Source: Thiogranum sp. (lineage in GTDB: Bacteria > Pseudomonadota > Gammaproteobacteria > DSM-19610). From it: a DNA stretch of 64,000 nt. Each line of letters starts with the position of its first letter. The stretch's first letter is position 1. The stretch is from assembly GCA_024636585.1 (NCBI GenBank), contig JAGXGS010000071.1:1-64000 (forward strand). Direction: 5' to 3'. The notes below the pieces were generated by a model. That model made no database searches, had not been told where the DNA came from, and saw only the letters and a list, made by a program, of their open reading frames with translations. The position numbers and the translations under genes are program-made. Positions 50,714 through 59,505 of the stretch are shown here, one piece after another.

Positions 50714-51223
50714 TTAGAGTCCGGAGCGATTATCCCAGACCTCGTCTTCGATAACGCCTTCTTCGCGCGTCCATACCAGGTGCGCGATAATTTTGAAACG
50801 TGCCACTGTCATGGCGCCGCGCTTTTTTCGCGCACTGCCACCGCCATCTTCCATGGCGTCGAGTATGTCGTCGCGCTCCGCTTCGAATATTTCAAAGGGC
50901 TCGTAATTCTCATCCATGACCACCAGCAGCACGCTGTCCCAGTCCTGTTCGAGCTTGAGCTGTCCGACCCGCTGTCCGGCCTTGTCTTCATCGAAAATCA
51001 CCCGGCCCTTGATCTGGATATGCTTGCCCGCGCGACTGCCCCGACCTACTGCGTCATAGCCACCCGGTTTGTCCTTGCACAGCTCCAGGTCCAGCAGACG
51101 CGCTGCATCATGTTCGGCGATTTCGCCACTCACGCCGGGCAACGGCTTACCGGTCGTTCTGCGGAATTCAGCCGCCAGACGCCGTGCCTCGGAGATCAGT
51201 TTTTCAACGGAATATACGCTCAC
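50714..51223 (-). CDS. Small PD-(D/E)xK nuclease-like protein (DUF6998-like)
   Basis: The 169-residue protein resembles the uncharacterised DUF6998 group as I remember it. GVSGEIAEHDAARLLDL (E34), GYDAVG (D57) and HIQIKGR (Q70, K72) appear in the spacing of a PD-(D/E)xK nuclease core: helix Glu, strand Asp, then Q-x-K. The middle (WDSVLLVVMDENYEPFEIFEAE) continues such a fold, and a basic loop SARKKRGAM precedes the last helix. Function is unknown; the nuclease idea is inference. It ends three bases before the helicase start, so the two are probably co-transcribed. Confidence 0.7.
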   Translation of the reverse strand: MSVYSVEKLISEARRLAAEFRRTTGKPLPGVSGEIAEHDAARLLDLELCKDKPGGYDAVGRGSRAGKHIQIKGRVIFDEDKAGQRVGQLKLEQDWDSVLLVVMDENYEPFEIFEAERDDILDAMEDGGGSARKKRGAMTVARFKIIAHLVWTREEGVIEDEVWDNRSGL

Positions 51224-51322
51224 GGCCGTGCTTTCTGTTGTTGCGCCAAGTCAGGCTACCCCTGTTCTGCCGCGCATTATACACAAGGCGAGCATAGCCC
51301 ACCCGCCAGCCGTGTGCCCGCT

Positions 51323-51823
51323 TTATTGCAGCGCCGCAGCCCGGCGTTCGGCATCCCGGGCGCCGGCGCTGTCCTGCAGCATGTGGCGGGCCGCCGCGAT
51401 CATGCGCCAGTTGTGCGCCTGCAAGCGCTGATCCGTGGTCGCCAACGCGTTCGACTTCAATGCCAGCTGCACGGTCTGCTGAGGCTGCTCCTGCTCGAGA
51501 CGCAGCGCCGCGAGCTGACTCCACAATCGCGCGTTGCGGGGATCGATGCGCAATGCGCGCTCGATGGTTGCGGCCGCACTTCCTGTGTCGCCGGCGCTAC
51601 GGTAGGCATCAGCCCGGTCCAGCAGCGCTACGACGGCACCGTTGGCGGGCGCGCCAGAGCTTTGTGGTTCACTGCGCTCGGCCTCAGACTGTTCCTGGTA
51701 AACGGGAGGCGCAGAACCCTCGGTCACCGGTGGCGTGCCAGTACGCAAGGGCGCATTGGAACAGGCGCTGATCAGCACGGCTCCTATGGTCGCCATGGTC
51801 CCACGCAATAATAATTTTCTCAT
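51323..51823 (-). CDS. TPR lipoprotein, probable LpoP-like PBP1b activator
   Basis: The 166-residue protein has a lipoprotein signal (MRKLLLRGTMATIGAVLISAC, lipobox ISAC, C21), a disordered Pro/Ser/Glu linker (about 22-62) and two to three TPR-like helix pairs (ALLDRADAYRSAGDTGSAAATIERALRIDPRNARLW in part). The ATG overlaps the mrcB stop by four bases (ATGA). In Pseudomonas aeruginosa a TPR lipoprotein, LpoP, encoded next to PBP1b activates it; architecture and position here match, so the same role is inferred. Gene end and the following 99 bases to 51223's gene are otherwise empty. Confidence 0.75.
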   Translation of the reverse strand: MRKLLLRGTMATIGAVLISACSNAPLRTGTPPVTEGSAPPVYQEQSEAERSEPQSSGAPANGAVVALLDRADAYRSAGDTGSAAATIERALRIDPRNARLWSQLAALRLEQEQPQQTVQLALKSNALATTDQRLQAHNWRMIAAARHMLQDSAGARDAERRAAALQ

Positions 51824-54126
51824 CGTATTAAATCCTGCAGCCAGCGCAATGGCCGGCCCTGTGCGCACCCTGCCCGTGGCGGCTTGGGCGCGGTTTCGAT
51901 AAACGGTAATTGTATGACATCGGCGCAGCCGTTGTCGGCAAGGCCGCCGCTGGAACGGTCGACCTGATACCACTTGATGGATTCCGGCTCAAGCACCTGC
52001 TGACCTGCCACACCGGCACTCGCGTACAGATTCGCCCACACCTGCATGGCGCCCGCTGCGCCGGTCAGCCCCATGGGCTTGTTGTCATCGCGGCCCATCC
52101 AGATGACACCGAGTTTTTCGCCGTCATACCCGGCATACCAGCTGTCGCGCAAATCATTGGTGGTGCCGGTCTTGCCAGCCAGCCCCATTCGCGCAGGAAA
52201 GCGCCGGTTCAGCGCACTGGCGGTACCCTCCTCGACCACCGTTTGCAGGGCCCGGTTGATCAGGAAGGCCGGCTCCGCGTCGATTACGCGCGTAACGCTG
52301 AGCGCATAGCGCTGCAAGGGCTGACCTTCGGCATCCAGCACCTCGCGAATGCTGCGCAAGGGTATCTGGTATCCGCCACTGGCAAAATTCAGGTACATGC
52401 GGGTGACATCCAGCGGGCTAAGATCGGTCGCACCCAGAAACAGGGAAGGATAAGGATTCAGCGGTTCCTCGACCGATAGCCTTCGCAGCGTTGCGATGAC
52501 CTGCTGCGCACCCAACTCGAGTCCGAGTCGCGCCGTGGCGACGTTATAGGAATGCGCGAGCGCCTGGTACAGCAATACCTGACCGTGAGACACCTTGTCG
52601 TAATTCTGCGGCTCCCAGAGATTCCCTGCCTGCTCGAACTGCAGTGCCTCATCATCAACGAGCGTGGCCAGATTATAGTCTTCGAGCTGCTCCAGTGCGG
52701 TCAGGTAGATCGCCGGTTTGACCAGCGAACCGATGTGTCGGCGTGCATCCAGGGCCCGATTGAATCCGGCAAAGCCGGCCTGGCGCCCACCGGCCAAAGC
52801 CAGCACCTCACCGTTTGATGAATGCGTGACAACGCCCGCGCCCTGCAGATCCGGATGCTTCTCCAGCAGCGGTGCAATCTGCTGATCGAGACTTCTCTGC
52901 AACGCCCACTGCACCTGAGGATCCAGCGTCGTAAAGATGCTGAGACCGTCGCTGACCAGATCCGAGTCATTGTAATCGCGGCGTAGCTGGCGGCGCACCA
53001 GGTCCAGGAATGCCGGAAAACTTTTACTGGTTCCGCTCGCCGCCCTGACCAGGCCGAGCGATTCCCCGCGCGCCCGACGGTATTCCTCTGCACTGATGAT
53101 GTCCTGATCCTTCATCACCTGCAGAACCAGATTGCGTCGATCCAGGACCCGCTCGGGGTGGCGGCGCGGATCGTAGTAAGAAGGTCCCTTGACGATCGCG
53201 ACCAGCATCGCGAGCTGGGCCGTGCTGAGTTCGTCGAGCGGACGCTGGAAAAAGAAACGGCTGCCGAGACCGAAGCCGTGAATAGCGCGCTGTCCGTCCT
53301 GGGCAAGATAGATTTCATTCAGGTAGGCTTCGAGGATTTCGTCCTTGTCGTAACGTCGCTCCAGCAACAGAGACATGATCGCCTCATTGAACTTGCGCCA
53401 GTAGCTGCGCTGGTTGGTCAGGAAAAAGTTCTTCACCAGTTGCTGGGTGAGCGTGCTGCCACCCTGCACCCGCTCACCGGAACGCATGTTTACCCAGAAT
53501 GCACGCGCAATTGCGCGCGGTGACACGCCATAGTGGTCATAGAAATTCCGGTCCTCGATGGTCATCAGGGCCTGAATCAGTATCTCGGGCACCTCATCGA
53601 TCTGCAGCAGCATGCGATCTTCCTGGCGTGCCGTGTGGATACTGCCGATTTCCAGCGGATCCAGACGCGCCAGCGCAAGCTCCGCGCCACTGCTGTCATC
53701 CTGCAGTCGCTGAATCCCATCCGACGAAAAGCTCGCTCGCACAGCACGCGAAGGCTCATTGCCATCCCAGAACTGGAAAGGCCGGCTGATCAACTGGAAT
53801 CGATTACCACTGCGGGACACTTCGCCGGGGCGCCGCGCAACCGAAGTGGCCCGATAACCTAACGCCTTGAGTTCATCAGCAAATTGTTCCGGGGTCAGCT
53901 TGACTCCGACATACAGTTCCAGCGGCCGCGCATAAACGCGCGCCGGCAATGACCAGCGCTTGCCCTCGAACTGGCGATACACCTGGAAATCCAGGAAGGC
54001 GACGTACGCTGTGGCAATGACGAGCGACCCCAGCAGCAGTTTGATCCAGGGAAAGCCGGAGGTTTTTCTGTTTCGGGAGTTTTTCTTCGAACGCTTGCGG
54101 CGATTGGGAGATTTTTTTGGCGGCAT
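51820..54126 (-). CDS. mrcB: Penicillin-binding protein 1B
   Basis: The 768-residue bifunctional peptidoglycan synthase has a basic cytoplasmic tail (1-24), one membrane helix (about 26-48), a UB2H-like domain, a GT51 glycosyltransferase domain with the catalytic Glu in MTIEDRNFYDHYGV and GGSTLTQQLVKNFFL, and a transpeptidase domain with S-x-x-K in GSLVKPAIYL, S-x-N in HSYNVATARL and K-T-G in AGKTGTTNDLRDSWYAGY. The C-terminus is short. E. coli PBP1b is 844 residues, so this is nearer the Pseudomonas type, consistent with a LpoP-like activator downstream. Confidence 0.97.
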   Translation of the reverse strand: MPPKKSPNRRKRSKKNSRNRKTSGFPWIKLLLGSLVIATAYVAFLDFQVYRQFEGKRWSLPARVYARPLELYVGVKLTPEQFADELKALGYRATSVARRPGEVSRSGNRFQLISRPFQFWDGNEPSRAVRASFSSDGIQRLQDDSSGAELALARLDPLEIGSIHTARQEDRMLLQIDEVPEILIQALMTIEDRNFYDHYGVSPRAIARAFWVNMRSGERVQGGSTLTQQLVKNFFLTNQRSYWRKFNEAIMSLLLERRYDKDEILEAYLNEIYLAQDGQRAIHGFGLGSRFFFQRPLDELSTAQLAMLVAIVKGPSYYDPRRHPERVLDRRNLVLQVMKDQDIISAEEYRRARGESLGLVRAASGTSKSFPAFLDLVRRQLRRDYNDSDLVSDGLSIFTTLDPQVQWALQRSLDQQIAPLLEKHPDLQGAGVVTHSSNGEVLALAGGRQAGFAGFNRALDARRHIGSLVKPAIYLTALEQLEDYNLATLVDDEALQFEQAGNLWEPQNYDKVSHGQVLLYQALAHSYNVATARLGLELGAQQVIATLRRLSVEEPLNPYPSLFLGATDLSPLDVTRMYLNFASGGYQIPLRSIREVLDAEGQPLQRYALSVTRVIDAEPAFLINRALQTVVEEGTASALNRRFPARMGLAGKTGTTNDLRDSWYAGYDGEKLGVIWMGRDDNKPMGLTGAAGAMQVWANLYASAGVAGQQVLEPESIKWYQVDRSSGGLADNGCADVIQLPFIETAPKPPRAGCAQGRPLRWLQDLIR

Positions 54127-54241
54127 TCAAATACAACATCATCTAATAGCGGCACAGAAGCCATAGTATACCTGTGTCTCACCCGCTTTGATGCCGTCGC
54201 CTGACGGCTACAGCTGTTTTTTTTGCGGCGGCAGAACCCCC

Positions 54242-55357
54242 TCAGTCGATGCTGGCTTTACCGGTCTCCGCAAGATACCGGGCCTGCAGCTTGTTATACT
54301 GTTTTTCCAGCTCTTCTATGGCTGCGTCCTTGAATTCCAGCAGTGCCTCCAGTTCCTGGAGCTTGATTTCCAGCTCCGGTTCGGAGCTATCGGCTGCTTC
54401 GGGCACCGGCGCCGCGGCTCTGTCAGCATCCTGCTTATCCAGATGAGCCTGAATCTCCGCCAGCTCATCGCGAAGCATCGAATTCTCGTCCTCGAGAACT
54501 GCAACGCAGCCGGTCAGTTCGTCGTTGGTGTGCTGAATACTGGCGAGCGCCTCTTCCAGCTCACTGGCTTTGGTGGCGTTGGGAGCCAGCTCTCTGATCA
54601 GATTGTGCAGACTGGCGATGGTGGTCTGTTGCTTGTCGACCATGTTCTTCAGACCGGATAACTGTGCGGTGTCGGGGCTACGCACGATGGTTCCGGAGCC
54701 GCCTTTTTTCTCGGCTTTCAGCCGTTCGTTCTCGGCTTCCAGAATTCCCATACAATGATGCAATTCACGACTTTGCTTTTCGAACTCGTCTAGCTTCTCC
54801 AGAATGCTGTCGAGATCGGGGATTTCATCACTGCTTTCTTTCAGGCGCGTGCGCAACAGCTTCATGGAATCCTGTTGATTGTTGATCACCTGCCGGAGGT
54901 GATCGAGCTCTTCAGTCTGGGTATCGTGCAGTTGACGCGCAGGCTCCGCGGGCTCGACCTCTGCGTTCGCGGATTCCGCTTCCGGTAGCAGCCGCGCGAT
55001 CAGTTCCTGGATACCCGCGGCAAGCCGTTTCTGGAACTCGACAGGATTTTTTTCCACTTCCCGCGCCTGCAACTCCAGCTCCAGAAATTGTGTGCGCAGG
55101 GTCAGCATTTTCACGGCATCGGGGTGTTTTTCACGCGCCTGGGCTGCCTGATCGATTAGCCCCTGGTTGCGGAGAATCTCATCCCGCAGATAATAATCGA
55201 ATCCCGTTCGTTCAGGTGCAACCACAGCATTTTTCAATTGGTACTGCAGAGACTGCACCTGGGCTGCGAGTTTTTTGCTGCGAATGATGAAAATCAACGC
55301 TACGACAAGCAGGACCAGAGCCAGCTCCAATACACCAAGCAGCGCAAAGAGATTCAT
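54242..55357 (-). CDS. Membrane-anchored coiled-coil protein of unknown function
   Basis: The 371-residue protein has one N-terminal membrane helix (NLFALLGVLELALVLLVVALIFI, about 2-24) followed by RSKK, so the rest should be cytoplasmic. It then has long Glu/Gln/Leu-rich coiled-coil blocks at about 25-50, 140-225 and 240-365 separated by Pro/Ala linkers (EVEPAEPARQ; AAPVPEAADSSEPE). ATG 55357 is chosen; another ATG lies 15 bases upstream. The upstream gene encodes a VWA membrane protein 36 bases away and they probably form an operon. No known domain recognised; it may tether or organise a complex. The 115 bases between it and mrcB (54127-54241) show no gene. Confidence 0.8.
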   Translation of the reverse strand: MNLFALLGVLELALVLLVVALIFIIRSKKLAAQVQSLQYQLKNAVVAPERTGFDYYLRDEILRNQGLIDQAAQAREKHPDAVKMLTLRTQFLELELQAREVEKNPVEFQKRLAAGIQELIARLLPEAESANAEVEPAEPARQLHDTQTEELDHLRQVINNQQDSMKLLRTRLKESSDEIPDLDSILEKLDEFEKQSRELHHCMGILEAENERLKAEKKGGSGTIVRSPDTAQLSGLKNMVDKQQTTIASLHNLIRELAPNATKASELEEALASIQHTNDELTGCVAVLEDENSMLRDELAEIQAHLDKQDADRAAAPVPEAADSSEPELEIKLQELEALLEFKDAAIEELEKQYNKLQARYLAETGKASID

Positions 55358-55393
55358 ACTGGAACCTGTCATCGTCGTTTTCCAGAGCCCCGG

Positions 55394-56995
55394 TTATTCC
55401 TCGGCCTCTTCTTCGTCGCTAGCAGCGGCAGCGGCTTTCTTCCGCCGCCTGATGAACCACCAGACCCCGAAGCCGATCGCACCGAACATCACATTCACAC
55501 CGACAAACAGGCCCATTGCGAGCACCAGGTTAATACCCTCTTCTTCCGGCTGAACTATCGGCGCTTCCGTTTCTGCATCCGGCTCCACTTCCGTCTCGAC
55601 CCCCACATCCTGCAGTTCCGGCTCAGGCTCAGGCTCCGGTTCGCTGACCGGCTCTGCCTCGAGCAGCGGAACCACTTCAGGCACTGGAAGCGGTGCTGCA
55701 CCGTCCGGCGCTTCGACCTGGAAATGCAGGCTTTTCTGGCGCTGGAATGTTGCGCTGGTGACGATCAGATTGAGCTTGTAAGGCCCGGGATTCACATAGC
55801 TCAGGGTGTTTGTATAAATGCTGTCTGCGGTTTTGCGATCCCCGAATTCACCCTGGTCGAACAATTCAAAGCGCGCCTTCGCACCGCTCGGTTCGATGAT
55901 CTCCATTTCAAACGTGGTATTCGTCAGTACGGCTTCCCGGTCCAGGATTTCACCATCCTGTTCCAGCCAGGCTTCCAGCGTCAGGCCTTCATCGATCGCG
56001 ATATTCGTCTTCAGTTCTTTGTGGGCCAGCTTCATGTCGGTCACGATGTAGGCGCGATTGCGGCCATCTGTCGAGACCAGGTTCCATTTGCCCGGCGCTG
56101 GATCTGGTATCGTGATCATGTCGAAATTTTGTGCCAGGAACCACTTGAGCTTCTCGCTGGCATCGTCTGAAGTCAAAGTGTTGCCATTCGGATCCTCCAG
56201 GTAAATTCGCACATCCTCGCGCTCTTTCGACGCGACAATAGTCACTTCTTCAATCGATGCATCGATAACAAAGCTGTTGTCTTCAATAGGCAGCATATCC
56301 GGCTGCTTGGCGCTTTCGAAGATTGCGCTGAACACTTCATGTAAATCGCTGTCATTTCGAGCCAGCTTGAACAGGGCATCAGTGCGCCGGGCTATCTCTT
56401 TCAGCAGCTCGACGTCAGAAGATTCAGTGAACGCTATCGTAAACACCTTGATGCCCTTACGACGCGCGTCCGTCAGAAGTTCATCGCGCAGCCGAGCCGT
56501 CAGGTCCATCTCTTCATCGCTGTCTCCGACGTCCATTTTTCCGTCTGACATCAGCACCAGCATCTTTTCCTGTTGTGGTTGTCCCTCGTTTTCAAGCATC
56601 GCAATACCCTGCTCCAGCCCGGCATGCAGGTTGGTGTACACCCCTTTCGATGACACCTTGTCCGCGGCTGAGAGCATGCGATTGTTGGTATTCCCTGTGG
56701 CCATGGTAAGGCGCAATACCGGATAGCCCTGATCACTGAAACTGATCAGGCCGGCGCGATCGCCGGTGCCCAGCAAGGACATGAAAAGTTTGGCTGCCGG
56801 AATGCGCAGTTTTCTCGGATCGTTTTTGGCCATACTCCCGGAACTGTCCATGATCAGCACCGCGTCAACCCCGGCGATTTTGTCCTGGGCGGCAGATGCC
56901 GTAGCAATGCCCCAGAACACAGCCAGACCGAAAAAGCAGAGACAGAAGAATACCGAGCGCGGGATACTGGAACTAAGCGGAAATTGCCTGATCAT
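55394..56995 (-). CDS. VWA-domain membrane protein with TIGR03503-like region
   Basis: The 533-residue protein has a signal sequence (hydrophobic 13-34, cleavage near ASA-A36), a von Willebrand A domain (about 42-235) with an intact MIDAS D50-x-S-G-S (LIMDSSGSM) and VLMSDGKMD, a beta-rich middle region (about 240-425: DNSFVIDASIEEVTIVAS, ITIPDPAPGKWNLVSTDG) that recalls the TIGR03503 family from memory, an acidic Pro/Glu linker (EPVSEPEPEPEPEL), a membrane helix near 494-515 and a tail RRRKK then DEEEAEE. Topology puts the VWA part in the periplasm. It could bind protein ligands via metal; no partner is known apart from the coiled-coil protein downstream. Confidence 0.82.
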   Translation of the reverse strand: MIRQFPLSSSIPRSVFFCLCFFGLAVFWGIATASAAQDKIAGVDAVLIMDSSGSMAKNDPRKLRIPAAKLFMSLLGTGDRAGLISFSDQGYPVLRLTMATGNTNNRMLSAADKVSSKGVYTNLHAGLEQGIAMLENEGQPQQEKMLVLMSDGKMDVGDSDEEMDLTARLRDELLTDARRKGIKVFTIAFTESSDVELLKEIARRTDALFKLARNDSDLHEVFSAIFESAKQPDMLPIEDNSFVIDASIEEVTIVASKEREDVRIYLEDPNGNTLTSDDASEKLKWFLAQNFDMITIPDPAPGKWNLVSTDGRNRAYIVTDMKLAHKELKTNIAIDEGLTLEAWLEQDGEILDREAVLTNTTFEMEIIEPSGAKARFELFDQGEFGDRKTADSIYTNTLSYVNPGPYKLNLIVTSATFQRQKSLHFQVEAPDGAAPLPVPEVVPLLEAEPVSEPEPEPEPELQDVGVETEVEPDAETEAPIVQPEEEGINLVLAMGLFVGVNVMFGAIGFGVWWFIRRRKKAAAAASDEEEAEE

Positions 56996-57126
56996 CCTGG
57001 ATATGTCCTTATAAGCCTATGTTTTAGATCGCTTTAATACGGAGTTCGGACCAGCACCGAAACTCCGCCCCCTGTAACGGCGGGGTCAATAATTAATTTA
57101 GGATTCAAGCGGTTAAAACAACAATG

Positions 57127-57786
57127 TCAGGAGGAATACCGCTCCAGCCGATAAATTTTTTCCACCAGATGCGTGAGCCCGCGGTCGCGAAATTTGCTTT
57201 CGGTGGACAAAATATTTTCACTGTACAACAGGGTGACCGACCAGTCCGGCTCAAACAGCTCGCGCACTTCCTGCTCCGCCACGGCAAACGGCGGTCCGTT
57301 CATTTGTTCCTGGGAATACTCCATGGTCAGCAATAACATCACCGCGTCGGGTAACAACTCGCCCAGGTGTCGGGCGAAGTCCGCCCGCATCGGCGGCGGC
57401 AACGCAATCAGCGAGGCGCGATCGTAAACCGCGCGCACCTGCTCCACCTGGGCCGGCTGAAGAGCGAAGAAATCACCGCAAAGTAGTGTGATTACTTCAC
57501 TCCTGTAAACCTTGAATGCGCCGTCCGATACCAGGTCGAAATCGTAATTATTTTCGCAGAAGAAATCGGTCACCGCCCGCTCGCTGAGTTCAACTCCCAG
57601 CACCCGGCAGCCCTGTTCGGCCAACCAGCGCATGTCATGGCTTTTACCACACAGCGGCACCAGAACTTCTGTTCCCGGTTTCACAGACAGCGTTTGCCAG
57701 TATTGTTTTAAATGCGGGTTGAACTCCTGCTGGTGAAATCCCACCAGATTCTGTTCCCAACGTTCGAGCCAGAATGTCTTTTCCAT
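57127..57786 (-). CDS. tpm: Thiopurine S-methyltransferase
   Basis: The 219-residue SAM-dependent enzyme of the TPMT family has WLERWEQNLVGFHQQEFNPHL near the start, VLVPLCGKSHDMRWLAEQG (SAM loop) and GVELSERAVTDFF. YDRASLIALPPPMRADFARHL and DAVMLLLTMEYSQEQMNGPPFAV are further TPMT blocks. Bacterial members methylate selenium, tellurite or thiopurines. The ATG shares a base with the cysG stop (TGATG), making it the last gene of the siroheme operon. The 131-base gap after it to the VWA gene (56996-57126) has only a weak GC-rich stem near 57066-57088 and no gene. Confidence 0.92.
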   Translation of the reverse strand: MEKTFWLERWEQNLVGFHQQEFNPHLKQYWQTLSVKPGTEVLVPLCGKSHDMRWLAEQGCRVLGVELSERAVTDFFCENNYDFDLVSDGAFKVYRSEVITLLCGDFFALQPAQVEQVRAVYDRASLIALPPPMRADFARHLGELLPDAVMLLLTMEYSQEQMNGPPFAVAEQEVRELFEPDWSVTLLYSENILSTESKFRDRGLTHLVEKIYRLERYSS

Positions 57787-59225
57787 CAGATGTGCGGCTT
57801 GCCTCCGAATGGCCGTGGGTCAGCACCCGGCACCGGTTCGAACCAGTGCAGCTTTTCATGCAACTCGACCACATTGCCCACGATGATGATGGTCGGCGGT
57901 TTCAGGGCCTCCCGCTGCACAGTGGCTTCGAGTTCCTCCAGATCAGTAATAACAACCCGCTGGTTCTGGGTTGTGCCCTGCTGCACCAGAGCCACCGGCA
58001 TCGATGCCGGCAGACCGTGCGCTATGAGTTCGCGCGACATAATACCAACGCCATGCAACCCCATGTAAAACACAATAGTCTGATTCGGGTGCGCCAGCGC
58101 ATCCCAGTTGAGATCAACGGAGCCGTCCTGCAGATGCCCGGTGACGAATACTACCGACTGCGCGTAATCCCGGTGCGTGAGTGGAATGCCCGAATAGGTT
58201 GCGCAACCGGACGCGGCGGTAATGCCCGGGACCACCTGAAAGGTCACGCCGTTCTCCATGAGGGTAGAGATCTCTTCGCCGCCACGGCCAAAGATAAACG
58301 GATCACCGCCTTTCAGTCGCACCACGCGCTTGCCTTCCTGAGCCAGACGCACCAGCAGCTGATTGATGTTTTCCTGGGACAGGGTGTGATTATCACGCTC
58401 TTTTCCGACATAGATGCGCTCCGCGTCCCGCCGTGCCAGGTCGAGAATCGGCGGTGCGACCAGCCGGTCATACACGACCACGTCTGCCATCTGCATGAGG
58501 CGCAGGGCGCGGAAGGTCAGGAGATCCGGATCACCGGGGCCAGCGCCAACCAGATACACCTCGCCGACCGGAAGCGGCTCGCCCTCGGTTTCCTCGAGTG
58601 CCTTCGTAAGATGCTCGCGGGCCATGTCATCGCGCCCGGCGAATAACAGTTCGGCGACTTCACCCTGCAGAATGTTCTCCCAGAACTGGCGACGCTGATC
58701 CACCGTGCCGAAGCGTTCCTTTACCTGATCGCGGAAGCTGTCCACCAGACGCGCCAGGCGCCCATAGGCAGCCGGGATATAACTTTCCAGACGTGCCCGC
58801 AACAGCCGCGCCAACACCGGCGAAGCGCCACCGGTGGAAATCGCCACCTGCACCGGCGACCGGTCAATGGTAGAAGGCACGATAAAGTTGCACAGTTCCG
58901 GCTGATCCACAACGTTGACCGGCAGGTTGCGCTGCCTGGCCAGCTCAGATACCTGTTGATTGACAGCTGCCTTGTCAGTTCCAGCGATTACCAGCACCTT
59001 CCCATCGAGGTCGCTTTCGGAAAACTGCCGGTCGCTGTGGCCGATACGTCCATCGCGCGCCAGCGCCGACAGCTCATCGCAGAGCCGAGGCGCTACCACC
59101 TGCACCCGTGCACCGGCACGTAACAGCGCCGTGACCTTGCGCGCTGCCACACCGCCACCGCCAACCACCAAGCAGTCGCGGTCTTCCAGATCGAGAAAAA
59201 CAGGAAAGAATCGCACGCTCACCAC
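57786..59225 (-). CDS. cysG: Siroheme synthase
   Basis: The 479-residue trifunctional enzyme makes siroheme from uroporphyrinogen III. The N-terminal precorrin-2 dehydrogenase/ferrochelatase module (about 1-205) has the NAD loop CLVVGGGGVAARKVTALL, CNFIVPSTIDRSPVQVAISTGGASPVLARLLR in part. The C-terminal methyltransferase module (about 218-460) has VYLVGAGPGDPDLLTFRALRLMQ, VVYDRLV, RLKGGDPFIFGRGGEE and VVPGITAASGCATYSGIPLTHRDYA in part. Start is one of three GTGs (59225, 59222, 59216). Siroheme serves assimilatory and dissimilatory sulfite and nitrite reductases, which matters next to the DsrS-like gene. Confidence 0.96.
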   Translation of the reverse strand: MVSVRFFPVFLDLEDRDCLVVGGGGVAARKVTALLRAGARVQVVAPRLCDELSALARDGRIGHSDRQFSESDLDGKVLVIAGTDKAAVNQQVSELARQRNLPVNVVDQPELCNFIVPSTIDRSPVQVAISTGGASPVLARLLRARLESYIPAAYGRLARLVDSFRDQVKERFGTVDQRRQFWENILQGEVAELLFAGRDDMAREHLTKALEETEGEPLPVGEVYLVGAGPGDPDLLTFRALRLMQMADVVVYDRLVAPPILDLARRDAERIYVGKERDNHTLSQENINQLLVRLAQEGKRVVRLKGGDPFIFGRGGEEISTLMENGVTFQVVPGITAASGCATYSGIPLTHRDYAQSVVFVTGHLQDGSVDLNWDALAHPNQTIVFYMGLHGVGIMSRELIAHGLPASMPVALVQQGTTQNQRVVITDLEELEATVQREALKPPTIIIVGNVVELHEKLHWFEPVPGADPRPFGGKPHI

Positions 59226-59226
59226 C

Positions 59227-59502
59227 TCAGGTCCTGGTTGCCTTCAAAACCGGCTCCAGTAAAGGATCCAGTTCGCCAGCGCGCTCAAGCGCCGCCAGCT
59301 CATCGTAACCACCGACGTGATAATCGCCGATATATATTTGTGGCACGGTACTCCGGCCGGTCAGCTTTTCCATTTCGTTCCACTTTTGCCGGTCACTGTC
59401 GACCGCGATTCGTTCGACTGGCACACCCTTGCTGTTCAACAAGCGATCCGCACTGATGCAATAGGGACAAAAGCGCGTGCAATACATCACTACATTTGAC
59501 AT
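59227..59502 (-). CDS. grxC: Glutaredoxin (dithiol, GrxC-type)
   Basis: The 91-residue thioredoxin-fold reductase has the CPYC active site (MYCTRFCPYCISADRLLNSKG), TVPQIYIGDYHVGGYDELAALE and a typical length for Grx3. It reduces glutathione mixed disulfides. It is immediately upstream of cysG (one base apart). Most GrxC genes lie near secB or gpsA, so this siroheme/DsrS setting is unusual. Confidence 0.94.
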   Translation of the reverse strand: MSNVVMYCTRFCPYCISADRLLNSKGVPVERIAVDSDRQKWNEMEKLTGRSTVPQIYIGDYHVGGYDELAALERAGELDPLLEPVLKATRT

Positions 59503-59505
59503 TGA

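Noticed and set aside
55238-56170. 310-codon plus-strand frame opposite the VWA gene
   Set aside because: It is antisense to the VWA and coiled-coil genes, His/Arg/Phe-rich, without ribosome site or domain.
57060-57090. GC-rich stem after tpm considered as a terminator
   Set aside because: Only about five solid base pairs (CCGCC/GGCGG) and no proper U-run. Too weak to annotate.
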